Assembly: GCF_003298505.1 (NCBI RefSeq)
Contig: NZ_QNGB01000027.1
Location: 1 to 48,450, forward strand
Source of the DNA: Roseovarius sp. TE539
GTDB taxonomy: Bacteria > Pseudomonadota > Alphaproteobacteria > Rhodobacterales > Rhodobacteraceae
DNA length: 48,450 nucleotides
Direction of reading: 5' to 3'
The notes beneath the pieces are model-generated. The model was not told the DNA's origin, ran no database searches, and saw only the letters and a list, made by a program, of their open reading frames with translations. Below, piece after piece: positions 8,639-16,754 of the stretch (its first letter is position 1; each line of letters starts with the position of its first letter). A program made the translations under genes and the position numbers.

Positions 8639-9154
8639 TTCACCACCTGTCGCATCACCACATCGACGGGAGAGTTCAGGCTCCGGCACCGGATAGGCAA
8701 GGGGCCGATGTAATTGGCCGGGGCGGCTGCACCCACACCCAGGGCGGGCCGGTCGTTTCTACGCCGCGGTCTTTCGTGGCGCGAAAACGGGCCGCAAACG
8801 CCGGAAAGCGGGGCTGAGGTGGCATGCATGTCGGTCAGGTCCAGTTCGGTTCGGGACGATTTCGCGCACAGTAAGCGGAACCGTGCAGGACGGAAACTCA
8901 CAACCATGTCAGGCTTTCGTTGCATTCCCGGAGCTCTGATTGACCGTGCCGGCCTGCATGTCTTGAAAGATCCGGATGCCATGGGACATGGCACTGCATG
9001 GCGGTTGCTTCAGGATGTCGCAGGTGCACCGGTTCGGGCTGCGGCACTTCAGGCGGGACAGGTTTGCAGGCGGTGCACATCCTGCGGGCGCCGGGGCGCT
9101 GTGCCGCTTTTCATTCCTGTTGAAAGGAATAGGTTCGATCACGAAGGGTGCGCG
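8639..9154. other. Divergent intergenic region, no gene seen
   Basis: About 515 bases between the divergently transcribed kinase operon (minus) and the exporter operon (plus). Both promoters should lie here. I looked for a TPP riboswitch upstream of the kinase and did not find the conserved thi-box core. The open frame reaching back into this region from the downstream ATPase has no resemblance to the family and is not used. Confidence 0.5.
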
Positions 9155-9811
9155 ATGCTTCTTGATGTCGACGATCTGAAGAAGTCGTATGACGGGCCGT
9201 CGGGACCGATCGAGGTCTTGCGCGGTGTCAGCTTCGCGCTTGATTCCGGGCAGACGCTCGCCCTCACCGGCGAGTCGGGGTCCGGCAAGAGCACGCTGCT
9301 GCATCTCGTCGGCGGTCTGGACGAGGCTGACGCGGGCACGATCCGCCTTGGCGGGGCGGAGGTAACCGGACTGAACGACCATGGCCGCGCAGCCCTGCGC
9401 CGGGGCAGCGTCGGGATCGTTTTTCAACAGTTCAATCTGATTCCGTCGCTGGACGTTGATGCCAACATCGCGTTTCAGGCACGGCTTGCAGGGGCGGCCG
9501 ACCCGGACCGTATCGCCCGGCTGACCGATGCGTTGGGGCTGGCCGGGCAGGGTGCGAAATATCCCGAGCAGCTTTCGGGCGGTCAACAGCAGCGCGTGGC
9601 GATTGCCCGGACACTGGCCGCACGACCCAGGCTGGTGCTGGCCGACGAACCCACGGGCAACCTTGACGAAGCCACCGCGTCAGAGGTTCTGGACCAGATG
9701 CTGGAGCTGGTGGCCGAAACCGGGGCGGCGCTGATGATGGTGACGCATTCACCCGGGTTGGCGGCGCGCATGAATCGTCAACTCAGGTTGAGCGCGGGAC
9801 TCCTGCAGTGA
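9155..9811 (+). CDS. ABC transporter ATP-binding protein, LolD/MacB type
   Basis: A 218-residue ATPase of the LolD/MacB/FtsE class. Walker A GESGSGKST (39-47), signature LSGGQQQR (140-147), Walker B LVLADEPTGNLD (160-171) and switch His198 are intact. The DEPTGNLD sequence is typical of mechanotransmission ABC systems that move lipoproteins or periplasmic substrates rather than import. The start at 9155 (MLLDVDDLKKSY) gives the family's usual length, with GAAGGG upstream. Its stop overlaps the permease start by 4 bases, so the two are translationally coupled. Together with the permease and the lipocalin-like protein it resembles the Agrobacterium AttEFGH set. Confidence 0.85.
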   Translation: MLLDVDDLKKSYDGPSGPIEVLRGVSFALDSGQTLALTGESGSGKSTLLHLVGGLDEADAGTIRLGGAEVTGLNDHGRAALRRGSVGIVFQQFNLIPSLDVDANIAFQARLAGAADPDRIARLTDALGLAGQGAKYPEQLSGGQQQRVAIARTLAARPRLVLADEPTGNLDEATASEVLDQMLELVAETGAALMMVTHSPGLAARMNRQLRLSAGLLQ

Positions 9812-12207
9812 CGCGGGCCTGCCTTCAGGCCCTGTTTTCGCATTGGTGGCGCAATCCGCTGCAGCTTTTCACACTTCTGGCCGGGCTCGGGCTGGCGACG
9901 GCGCTATGGTCCGGCGTGCAAGCGGTAAATTCCGAAGCGCGGTCAAGTTATGACGCCGCCGCGGCGACACTGGGCGAAGCGCGGTTCGACCAACTTGTGC
10001 CACGGGCCGGCGATACGATCCCGCAACAGACGTTCGTGGCATTGCGGCGGGCCGGTTGGAAGGTGGCGCCGGTGCTGAGCGGAACCATGACCGCCAACGG
10101 AATACGGGTCCGTATCGTGGGCATCGATCCGTTGACGGCGCCGGGCGGGATCGGACCGCAGGCCCTGGAAACCGGGACCGATCCGGCGGCCTTCCTGTCA
10201 CAACCGGTGCTGTTTGCCAACCCGGAGGTAGCCGATCCGCTGGCAGGTGCGGTGCCGGATCGGGTGGTGCCCGACAAGGGCGTCGCACCTGGCACCGCGT
10301 TGACGGATATCGGGGTTGCACAACGTCTGCTGGAACGGCCCGGTGAACTGAGCCGCCTGATCATCGTTCCGCGGCAGCCGATGGGCCGGCCACCGCTTGA
10401 CCGGATCGCCCCCGACCTGTTGCGTCGTCCGGCACAGGGCGGATCCGACGTACGCCGGCTTACCGACAGTTTCCACCTCAATCTCAGTGCTTTCGGCCTG
10501 CTGAGCTTCGCGGTGGGGATCTTCATCGTCCATGGCGCGATCGGGCTGGCGTTCGAGCAGCGCCGTGCGATGGTGCGGACCCTCAGGGCATTGGGCATGC
10601 CGTTGCGCAGGTTGGTGATCCTGATGGCGGCGGAGTTGCTGATGCTGGCGCTTGTGGCCGGCGCGATCGGCGTGTTGCTGGGGTATGCGGTGGCGGCGGC
10701 GTTGCTGCCGGATGTAGCGGCGACCCTCGAAGGGCTTTATGGCGCGCAAGTGTCGGGCGCGTTGCAGTTGCGGCCGGCCTGGTGGCTTTCTGGTCTGGGC
10801 ATCGCAATGGCCGGCACGGTCCTGGCCGGTGCCGGGGCCCTGTGGCGTATCGCGAGGATGCCGATTCTCCACAGTGCCGGGGCGCGGGCCTGGTCCATGA
10901 CATCAAGACGCTGGCGGCGGGTTCAGGCCGTGGCCGCGGTCGCCCTTTTTCTGGCCGCGGGCATTTTGGCCCGGCATGGCGACGGGCTGGTTCCGGGGTT
11001 CGGACTGCTGGCCTGCCTGCTACTCGGTGCTGCTCTGGCCCTGCCACTGCTTCTTGATCCCCTGCTGGACGTCGGAATGCGGCGGACGCGGGGTGTGGTG
11101 TCGGAATGGTTCTGGGCCGACACACGCCAGCAATTGCCCGGATTGAGCCTGAGCCTGATGGCGTTGCTGCTGGCGATGGCGGCGAATGTCGGGGTTTCGA
11201 CCATGGTGTCGAGCTTCCGCCTGACATTCGAAGGGTTTCTGGATCAGCGCCTCGCCTCGGAGCTTTACGTGACAGCCGAGGACAAGGCGCAGGCGGAAGA
11301 ATTGCAGGCTTTCGTCGCGTCACGCGTCCGCGCGGTGCTGCCGCTTCTTTCGGTGGAAACGCGGCTTGCGGGAGTCGCGGCAGATCTTTACGGGGCGCGT
11401 GTCGGGCCGACCTACTCGGAAAACTGGAAATTCCTCGACTCGCGCAAACCGGTCTGGCCGCACGTGGCCGCCGGCGAGGCGGTGATCGTCAATGAACAGC
11501 TTGCGCGCCGTGCGGGCCTGACCATCGGCGAACACCTTGATGTGGGGCAGGGCGTGCGCCTCCCGATCGCGGGGATCGTGGGCGATTACGGCAACCCCGT
11601 CGGGCAGGCGGTTATCGGCGAGGCGCTGTTCCGCAAGCTGTTTCCGGAAATTCGCGCCACGCGCTTCGGGTTGCGCAGCAACGATCCCGAGGCGCTGCGC
11701 GCGGCGCTGATCCGGGAGTTGGGGTTGCCGCCGGGGGCAATCGTGGATCAGGCCCGGATCAAGGCGTTTTCCATGCGGGTCTTCGAGCGCACATTCACGG
11801 TGACCGCGGCGCTCAATGTCCTGACTTTGGCGGTGGCAGGCTTTGCCATGCTGATGAGTCTGCTGACGCTGGCGGGGATGCGGGTGCCGCAACTGGCGCC
11901 GGCCTGGGCACTGGGACTGACCCGGCGGACATTGGGGAGACTTGAGCTGCTTCGCGCAATGCTTCTGGCGGCTCTGACGATGGCCATGGCGTTGCCCCTG
12001 GGGCTGGCGCTGGCCTGGGTGCTGCTTGCGATCGTCAACGTTGAGGCGTTCGGCTGGCGTCTGCCGATGTATCTTTTCCCGTCCGATTATGCGGTGCTGG
12101 GCGTTTGCGCCCTGGCTGCGGCGACGCTGGCGGCGGCGTGGCCGGCCTGGCGGTTGTCCCGCACACCGCCCTCGGACCTGTTGAAGGTGTTCTCCAATGA
12201 ACGCTAG
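9808..12207 (+). CDS. FtsX-like ABC permease (two FtsX domains)
   Basis: A 799-residue permease starting at a GTG inside the ATPase stop. An N-terminal membrane helix (ALFSHWWRNPLQLF region) is followed by a periplasmic domain. A first FtsX block comes at about 220-310 (RALGMPLRRLVIL loop), then central helices. A second periplasmic domain follows, and a C-terminal FtsX block ends with the WPAWRLSRTPPSDLLKVF tail typical of this family. It does not transport through a classic pore; relatives couple cytoplasmic ATP use to periplasmic movement of lipids or lipoproteins. Its end overlaps the next gene by 11 bases. The cargo is unknown. Confidence 0.85.
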   Translation: MTRACLQALFSHWWRNPLQLFTLLAGLGLATALWSGVQAVNSEARSSYDAAAATLGEARFDQLVPRAGDTIPQQTFVALRRAGWKVAPVLSGTMTANGIRVRIVGIDPLTAPGGIGPQALETGTDPAAFLSQPVLFANPEVADPLAGAVPDRVVPDKGVAPGTALTDIGVAQRLLERPGELSRLIIVPRQPMGRPPLDRIAPDLLRRPAQGGSDVRRLTDSFHLNLSAFGLLSFAVGIFIVHGAIGLAFEQRRAMVRTLRALGMPLRRLVILMAAELLMLALVAGAIGVLLGYAVAAALLPDVAATLEGLYGAQVSGALQLRPAWWLSGLGIAMAGTVLAGAGALWRIARMPILHSAGARAWSMTSRRWRRVQAVAAVALFLAAGILARHGDGLVPGFGLLACLLLGAALALPLLLDPLLDVGMRRTRGVVSEWFWADTRQQLPGLSLSLMALLLAMAANVGVSTMVSSFRLTFEGFLDQRLASELYVTAEDKAQAEELQAFVASRVRAVLPLLSVETRLAGVAADLYGARVGPTYSENWKFLDSRKPVWPHVAAGEAVIVNEQLARRAGLTIGEHLDVGQGVRLPIAGIVGDYGNPVGQAVIGEALFRKLFPEIRATRFGLRSNDPEALRAALIRELGLPPGAIVDQARIKAFSMRVFERTFTVTAALNVLTLAVAGFAMLMSLLTLAGMRVPQLAPAWALGLTRRTLGRLELLRAMLLAALTMAMALPLGLALAWVLLAIVNVEAFGWRLPMYLFPSDYAVLGVCALAAATLAAAWPAWRLSRTPPSDLLKVFSNER

Positions 12208-13246
12208 GGGTTTGATGGCTCTGTTGTTGATACTGCTGTTGCCGATACCGGCCGCGGCGCAGGGTTTTGCGGGAATGGGCAGCGACGCGGAAGGGTTTGC
12301 CGTGCCGCGGCCGGATCCGGATTTCACCTTCCCGGGCGATCACGGATCCCATCCCGATTACCGGATCGAATGGTGGTACCTGACCGCAAATCTGGAGGCG
12401 CCCGATGGCACACCCTACGGGCTGCAATGGACACTTTTCCGGTCCGCCCTGGCACCGGGCGAGAGGCCCGGTTGGCAGAGTCCGCAAATCTGGTTCGGCC
12501 ATGCCGCGGTAACCGGGCCCGACCTCCACCATGTGGCCGAACGTTTCGCGCGGGGCGGGATCGGCCAGGCCGGGGTGCGGGCGGCGCCCTTCTCGGCATG
12601 GATCGACGATTGGCGCATGGAGGGCGAGACCTTTGACAGGATGCGGCTTTCGGCCTCGGGGCCGGATTTTACATATGACATGACGCTCACGGCCAACGGG
12701 CCTCTGGTGCTGCACGGACAGGGAGGACACTCGGTAAAGTCGGCACAGGGGCAAGCGAGCTATTACTATTCCCAGCCGCATTTCGCGATCGAGGGACGTC
12801 TGGCCCTGCCGGACGGAGAGGTGCCGGTGAAAGGCACAGCCTGGCTTGACCGGGAATGGTCTTCTCAACCGCTGGCGGCGGACCAGGACGGCTGGGACTG
12901 GTTCTCGCTTTCCTTCGCGACCGGGGCGAAGCTGATGGGCTTTCGTCTGCGCGGTGCGGCCGGTGACCAATTTACCTATGCCACCTGGATCGCCCCCGAT
13001 GGCAGTGCGGTGGCACTGGATCGGGGCGCCTTTCAGGCCACACCCCTGGAGACCACGCCGGTTGCCGGACGGGAGGTTCCGACGCGCTGGCGCGTGGTGG
13101 TGCCCGACAAGGACGTCGATGTGATGGTTGCGGCGCTGAATCCGCAGGCATGGATGGCTGTTTCCCTGCCTTACTGGGAGGGGCCGGTTCGGGTAAGCGG
13201 CAGCCATCAGGGGCGCGGCTACCTTGAGATGACCGGATATGAATGA
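12197..13246 (+). CDS. Periplasmic lipocalin-like protein, CrtC/AttH family
   Basis: A 349-residue protein with a signal peptide (MNARGLMALLLILLLPIPAAA, cleaved after AAA at about 21). It matches the AttH/carotenoid 1,2-hydratase (CrtC)-like family: YRIEWWYLTANL, FGHAAVTGPD, YYYSQPHFAIEG, and GTAWLDREWSSQPL with GWDWFSLSF. No carotenoid genes are near, so a hydratase role in carotenoid synthesis is unlikely. The coupled ATPase and FtsX permease suggest it acts as a periplasmic carrier or processing partner of a hydrophobic substrate. This three-gene set is conserved in other bacteria as attEFGH-like loci of unresolved function. Confidence 0.8.
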   Translation: MNARGLMALLLILLLPIPAAAQGFAGMGSDAEGFAVPRPDPDFTFPGDHGSHPDYRIEWWYLTANLEAPDGTPYGLQWTLFRSALAPGERPGWQSPQIWFGHAAVTGPDLHHVAERFARGGIGQAGVRAAPFSAWIDDWRMEGETFDRMRLSASGPDFTYDMTLTANGPLVLHGQGGHSVKSAQGQASYYYSQPHFAIEGRLALPDGEVPVKGTAWLDREWSSQPLAADQDGWDWFSLSFATGAKLMGFRLRGAAGDQFTYATWIAPDGSAVALDRGAFQATPLETTPVAGREVPTRWRVVVPDKDVDVMVAALNPQAWMAVSLPYWEGPVRVSGSHQGRGYLEMTGYE

Positions 13247-13332
13247 TGGCAGGCGGGTCGCCTGGTGCCAAGAAATCCCTCGCGCCCGGTTCATGGCCAT
13301 GAAAGGATACCCGGGGACAGCCCGGAGGGCCC

Positions 13333-14631
13333 TTGACCTTGGAAACCGATCTGAAGACCCGAATTCTGGCTGCCGTGGATGATCGTTTCGATGCGCAGAC
13401 GGAATTTCTTTCGGATTTGACAGCGTTCGCGTCCACCCGCGGCAATGAACAGGAGGCGCAGTCGTTCATGGCGGAGGCGCTGCGCCGCCGTGGCTATGAT
13501 CTCGACGTCTGGGAGATCGACATTGAGGAGATTCGTGATCTGCCCGGTTTTTCCCCGGTGGCGGAGCCATTCGAGAAGGCTGTGAACGTGGTCGGCACCC
13601 ATTCGAGCCGGACACGCAAGGGCCGCAGCCTTGTCCTCAACGGGCATGTGGACGTGGTGCCGGCGGGGCCGCCGGAAATGTGGGACACGCCCCCGTTCGT
13701 CCCGCGGATCGACGGCGGATGGATGTATGGGCGGGGAGCCGGGGACATGAAGGCCGGACTTTCCTCCAACATCTTCGCCGTGGACGCTCTGCACGCCTGC
13801 GGGGTCCGACCGGCGGCGGATGTCTTCGTGCAATCCGTGGTCGAGGAGGAATGCACAGGCAACGGGGCGCTGGCCTGTTTGCAGCGTGGATACCGGGCCG
13901 AGGCCGCGCTGATACCCGAACCCTTCGGCGAGGCGCTGGTCGAGGCGCAAGTGGGGGTGCTCTGGTTCCGGGTCCGGCTGGCGGGCCGGCCTGTTCATGC
14001 GGCCGAGGCCGGCAGCGGTGCGAACGCGATAGAAGCGGCGATGCCGCTGATCGCGGCGCTGCACGGGATGGAGGCGCGGTGGAACGAGGATCGGCACAGA
14101 CACCCATGCTACGCCCATTTGTCTCACCCGCTCAATCTCAACATCGGCAGGATCGAGGGCGGCGACTGGACCAGTTCGGTTCCGGCCTGGTGCGTGTTCG
14201 AGGCGCGCATGGGGCTTTATCCCGGCCAGGATCTGCAGGCGGCCAAAGCCGAGATCGCCGCCACCCTGCACGACGCGGCACGGCAGGATCCGTTCCTTTG
14301 TGACATCCCGCCCGAGGTGACCTGGCACGGCTTCGAGGCCGAGGGATACGCCCTGGCGGAAAGTGCGGCGCCGGAAGCGGCGCGCGCCGTATCGGTGCTG
14401 GAGACCGCGCATCGGGCGATCACGGGGAGGGCTCTGGACAGGGTGGCCTCGACCGCCACCACCGATGCGCGGTTCTTCGGCCTTTACGCGGATATGCCGG
14501 CGCTGGTCTACGGCCCGCGCGCCGAGGGCATACACGGCTTCAACGAACGCGTGGACCTGGACAGCGTGCGCCGTGTGACACAGGCCACGGCGCTTTTCAT
14601 TGCCGATTGGTGCGGGCTGGAAAACGCCTGA
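13333..14631 (+). CDS. M20 family peptidase/deacylase (ArgE/DapE type)
   Basis: A 432-residue cytoplasmic zinc hydrolase of the M20 family, close to acetylornithine deacetylase/succinyl-diaminopimelate desuccinylase-like proteins. Visible metal and catalytic residues are NGHVDVVP (His105, Asp107), GRGAGDMKAG (Asp138) and VVEEECTG (Glu171/Glu172), with a later ATTDARF motif and GIHGFNE near the end (metal His). A dimerisation domain sits between. It starts at a TTG (13333) supported by GGAGGG four bases upstream. It stands 86 bases after the lipocalin-like gene and may be a separate unit. The acyl amino-acid substrate cannot be named. Confidence 0.8.
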   Translation: MTLETDLKTRILAAVDDRFDAQTEFLSDLTAFASTRGNEQEAQSFMAEALRRRGYDLDVWEIDIEEIRDLPGFSPVAEPFEKAVNVVGTHSSRTRKGRSLVLNGHVDVVPAGPPEMWDTPPFVPRIDGGWMYGRGAGDMKAGLSSNIFAVDALHACGVRPAADVFVQSVVEEECTGNGALACLQRGYRAEAALIPEPFGEALVEAQVGVLWFRVRLAGRPVHAAEAGSGANAIEAAMPLIAALHGMEARWNEDRHRHPCYAHLSHPLNLNIGRIEGGDWTSSVPAWCVFEARMGLYPGQDLQAAKAEIAATLHDAARQDPFLCDIPPEVTWHGFEAEGYALAESAAPEAARAVSVLETAHRAITGRALDRVASTATTDARFFGLYADMPALVYGPRAEGIHGFNERVDLDSVRRVTQATALFIADWCGLENA

Positions 14632-14640
14632 AACCGGCTG

Positions 14641-14663
14641 CGGGGCGTGGCCACGGTGCCCCG
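14641..14663. terminator. Hairpin between convergent genes
   Basis: CGGGGC and GCCCCG arms enclose an 11-base loop in the 47-base gap between the M20 gene (plus) and the CitE-like gene (minus). There is no T-run on either strand, so it is only a possible transcript end. Confidence 0.3.
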
Positions 14664-14678
14664 TGGGGCGGCGGGTCC

Positions 14679-15512
14679 TCAGCCCGGCCTGACAGAAGCG
14701 CGGGCAAGGATGGCTTCGGCCTGGCGCAGATGTGGCCGGTCCAGCATGCGGCCGTCCACCGATGCGACGCCGCCTTCGGATCCGGCCATGGCGGCAACCA
14801 CCCGTTCGGCCCAGGCGATATGTTCCGGTGACGGGGTAAAGGCATCATTTATCGCGCCGACCTGCCTGGGATGAATGGCCATTTTCGCGGTGAACCCGAT
14901 GGCTTCGGCCGCCCGAGCCTCGGCGGCAAGCGCGTTGGTGTCGCGGAAATCGGTATGGACGGCATCCACCGCCGCCACCCCGGCGGCGCGCGCGGCGAAG
15001 AGCATCGCATCACGGGCCATGCGGAACGGTGAAAGGTAAGTCCCCGCGTCGTCACGATTGACCGAAGCGCCCAGATCCGCGGCCAGGTCCTCGGCGCCCC
15101 AGGCAAGCCCCGCTAGCGCGGGATGCGTCCAGTCTTCGGTCATCAGGGCGCGCACCGCGCGCACCGTTTCAGTGGCGATGGCGAGCATCGGCGCGCCCCC
15201 GGTGAGAGAAGCCAGCGCTTTCAGGTCATCCGGCCCTTCGCATTTCGGCAGCACGAAACCGTCCGCTGCACCGCGCACCGCCGCCACGTCATCCGCCGTG
15301 AGCCCGGTGTCGAGGGCATTGACACGAACATGGCAGGTCACCTCCGGGCGGGTGGCCAGGAAATCCGCGACCGCCGACCGGGCGGCGGGCTTTTCGGAGC
15401 CGGCAACAGCATCCTCCAGGTCCAGGATCAGCGCGTCAGCGCCGGCATTGCGCGCCTTTTCCATCATGTGCGGTGAATTTCCTGGGACGAACAGCCAAGA
15501 GCGTGGGGTCAT
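14679..15512 (-). CDS. HpcH/HpaI aldolase/citrate lyase beta-like (CitE) enzyme
   Basis: A 277-residue TIM-barrel lyase of the CitE/HpcH/HpaI family. LFVPGNSPHMMEKA (7-20), ADALILDLEDAV (25-36), Arg63 in HVRVN, Glu115 in IATET, Asp142 in GAEDLAADLG and the IHPRQV motif give a full set of substrate- and Mg-binding residues. Family members cleave or form C-C bonds in CoA esters (malyl-CoA, citramalyl-CoA, beta-methylmalyl-CoA) or citryl derivatives. As the last gene of the 14-gene catabolic operon it probably makes the final cleavage. In that position the leucine pathway has HMG-CoA lyase, which is absent here. It starts with an AGGAG site. Confidence 0.8.
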   Translation of the reverse strand: MTPRSWLFVPGNSPHMMEKARNAGADALILDLEDAVAGSEKPAARSAVADFLATRPEVTCHVRVNALDTGLTADDVAAVRGAADGFVLPKCEGPDDLKALASLTGGAPMLAIATETVRAVRALMTEDWTHPALAGLAWGAEDLAADLGASVNRDDAGTYLSPFRMARDAMLFAARAAGVAAVDAVHTDFRDTNALAAEARAAEAIGFTAKMAIHPRQVGAINDAFTPSPEHIAWAERVVAAMAGSEGGVASVDGRMLDRPHLRQAEAILARASVRPG

Positions 15513-15553
15513 GATCGGTTTCTCCTGCGGATGGGCTTGAACATGATACTTGC

Positions 15554-16303
15554 CTACAGGGCCGATATTCCGCCGGTCACGGAAACAGTCTGTCCGGTGA
15601 GGCGAGCGGCCCCCGGACCGGCGAGGAAGGTGGCAAGCGCGGCGATGTCCCCCGGTTCCGCGACGCCGAGATGCGCCATCGCCTCGGCTTTTGCGAACAG
15701 CTTGCCAGCGAAGGGATCGGCCATCAGCCTGTCATAGAGCGGGGTGCCACGCACGATCGATGGCGTGATGCAGTTGACGCGGATGCCCTGCCGCTTGCCT
15801 TCCGTTGCCATGCCGCGGGCGAACATGGCGATCCCGGCCATGGCCGCGCCGATGGCGGATTCCCCCGGGGTTGCGATCTTTCCCGCGTCGGAGGCGATCA
15901 CAAGGATGCAGCCATGGCCCTGTGCCCCCATCACGTCATAGGCGGCGCGGGCAGGCAGGATCACTGGGCCGAGGCATCCGTTTATGTCCGTCAGCACCTC
16001 TTCGGGCGGGATATCGGATAGCAGGCGCGGCATCGGATCCCCGCCCGCCCCGGAGAGCAGGACATCGAGACCGCCCAGCATATGCGTGGCGTCGGATACC
16101 ATGCGCACCGCCTGCACCGGATCGGCGGCATCACCGGTGACGGCCTGCGCGTCCAGACTCCGGGCCGCGGCATGCGCGCGTTCGGGATTGCGGCCGGCGA
16201 CCGCGATTTCGGCACCCGCGGCCCGCATCGCCTCGGCGCAGGCGAGGCCGATGCCGGCAGTGCCCCCGACGACGAGGATGCGCTGACCGGCCAGCTCAGT
16301 CAT
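15554..16303 (-). CDS. SDR-family protein lacking the catalytic Tyr and Lys
   Basis: A 249-residue Rossmann protein of the classical short-chain dehydrogenase/reductase type. The nucleotide-binding GGTAGIG (13-19) and the C-terminal GQTVSVTGG are kept. The active site is not: Ser138 (VIASDAG) is present, but the residues 13 and 17 positions later, where Tyr and Lys stand in classical SDRs, are Ile151 and Met155 (SAIGAAMAG). The NNAG motif is SGAG. So it either is a pseudo-enzyme or works by another mechanism. It overlaps the MaoC gene by 8 bases and precedes the CitE-like gene, so it belongs to the carboxylation pathway operon. Confidence 0.8.
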   Translation of the reverse strand: MTELAGQRILVVGGTAGIGLACAEAMRAAGAEIAVAGRNPERAHAAARSLDAQAVTGDAADPVQAVRMVSDATHMLGGLDVLLSGAGGDPMPRLLSDIPPEEVLTDINGCLGPVILPARAAYDVMGAQGHGCILVIASDAGKIATPGESAIGAAMAGIAMFARGMATEGKRQGIRVNCITPSIVRGTPLYDRLMADPFAGKLFAKAEAMAHLGVAEPGDIAALATFLAGPGAARLTGQTVSVTGGISAL

Positions 16304-16754
16304 CGGATGGCCTTTTCATCATCAGGGCGGCACGTTCGCAACTTCCGCAGAGCTTTCCATCCTGATTGAAACACTCGTGGCGGAAGGTCACGATACCTTC
16401 ACCGGGACGGGTTTTGCTTTCACGCTTTGAAACGACGGTGGTGCGCATGCGGATCGTGTCTCCCTCGAACAGCGGGTGCGGAAATTTCACCGCCTCCATG
16501 CCGAGATTGGCGATGGTCGTCCCGAACGTGGTGTCGTTCACCGTCATTCCCACCATGCAGCCCAGCGTGAAGAGCGAATTCACCAGCGGCCGGCCCCATG
16601 TGGATTGCGCCGCCGCGTGGGCGTCAATGTGAACCGGTTGCGGATTCATGGTCAGCAGCGAGAACCAGCGATTGTCGGTCTCGGTGATCGTGCGCGTCCA
16701 GTCGTGATCAAAAACCATTCCGGCTTCGAACTCCTCAAACCAAAGGCCTGGCAT
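16296..16754 (-). CDS. MaoC-family (hotdog) enoyl-CoA hydratase
   Basis: A 152-residue single hotdog-fold protein of the MaoC-like dehydratase family. The motif TMNPQPVHID (35-44) carries Asn37, His42 and Asp44, replacing the GDxNPLHxD pattern of hydratase 2; similar LTMNP motifs occur in mesaconyl-CoA-type relatives. GRPLVNSLFTLG and FPHPLFEGDTIRMRT are also family features. It would hydrate an enoyl-CoA, here most likely the carboxylated product of the carboxylase encoded just upstream. Its start codon shares a base with the stop of the biotin carboxylase gene. In the leucine pathway this step uses an unrelated crotonase-fold hydratase. Confidence 0.8.
   Translation of the reverse strand: MPGLWFEEFEAGMVFDHDWTRTITETDNRWFSLLTMNPQPVHIDAHAAAQSTWGRPLVNSLFTLGCMVGMTVNDTTFGTTIANLGMEAVKFPHPLFEGDTIRMRTTVVSKRESKTRPGEGIVTFRHECFNQDGKLCGSCERAALMMKRPSDD

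Noticed and set aside
8639..8909. TPP riboswitch upstream of the kinase and ynjBCD-type operon
   Set aside because: The conserved thi-box core sequences (CTGAGA and ACCTGATCTGG-like) were not found on the minus strand.
12197..13246. Carotenoid 1,2-hydratase of a photosynthesis gene cluster
   Set aside because: The family resemblance is real, but no carotenoid or bacteriochlorophyll gene is near, and the gene is coupled to an ABC exporter as in AttH-type loci.
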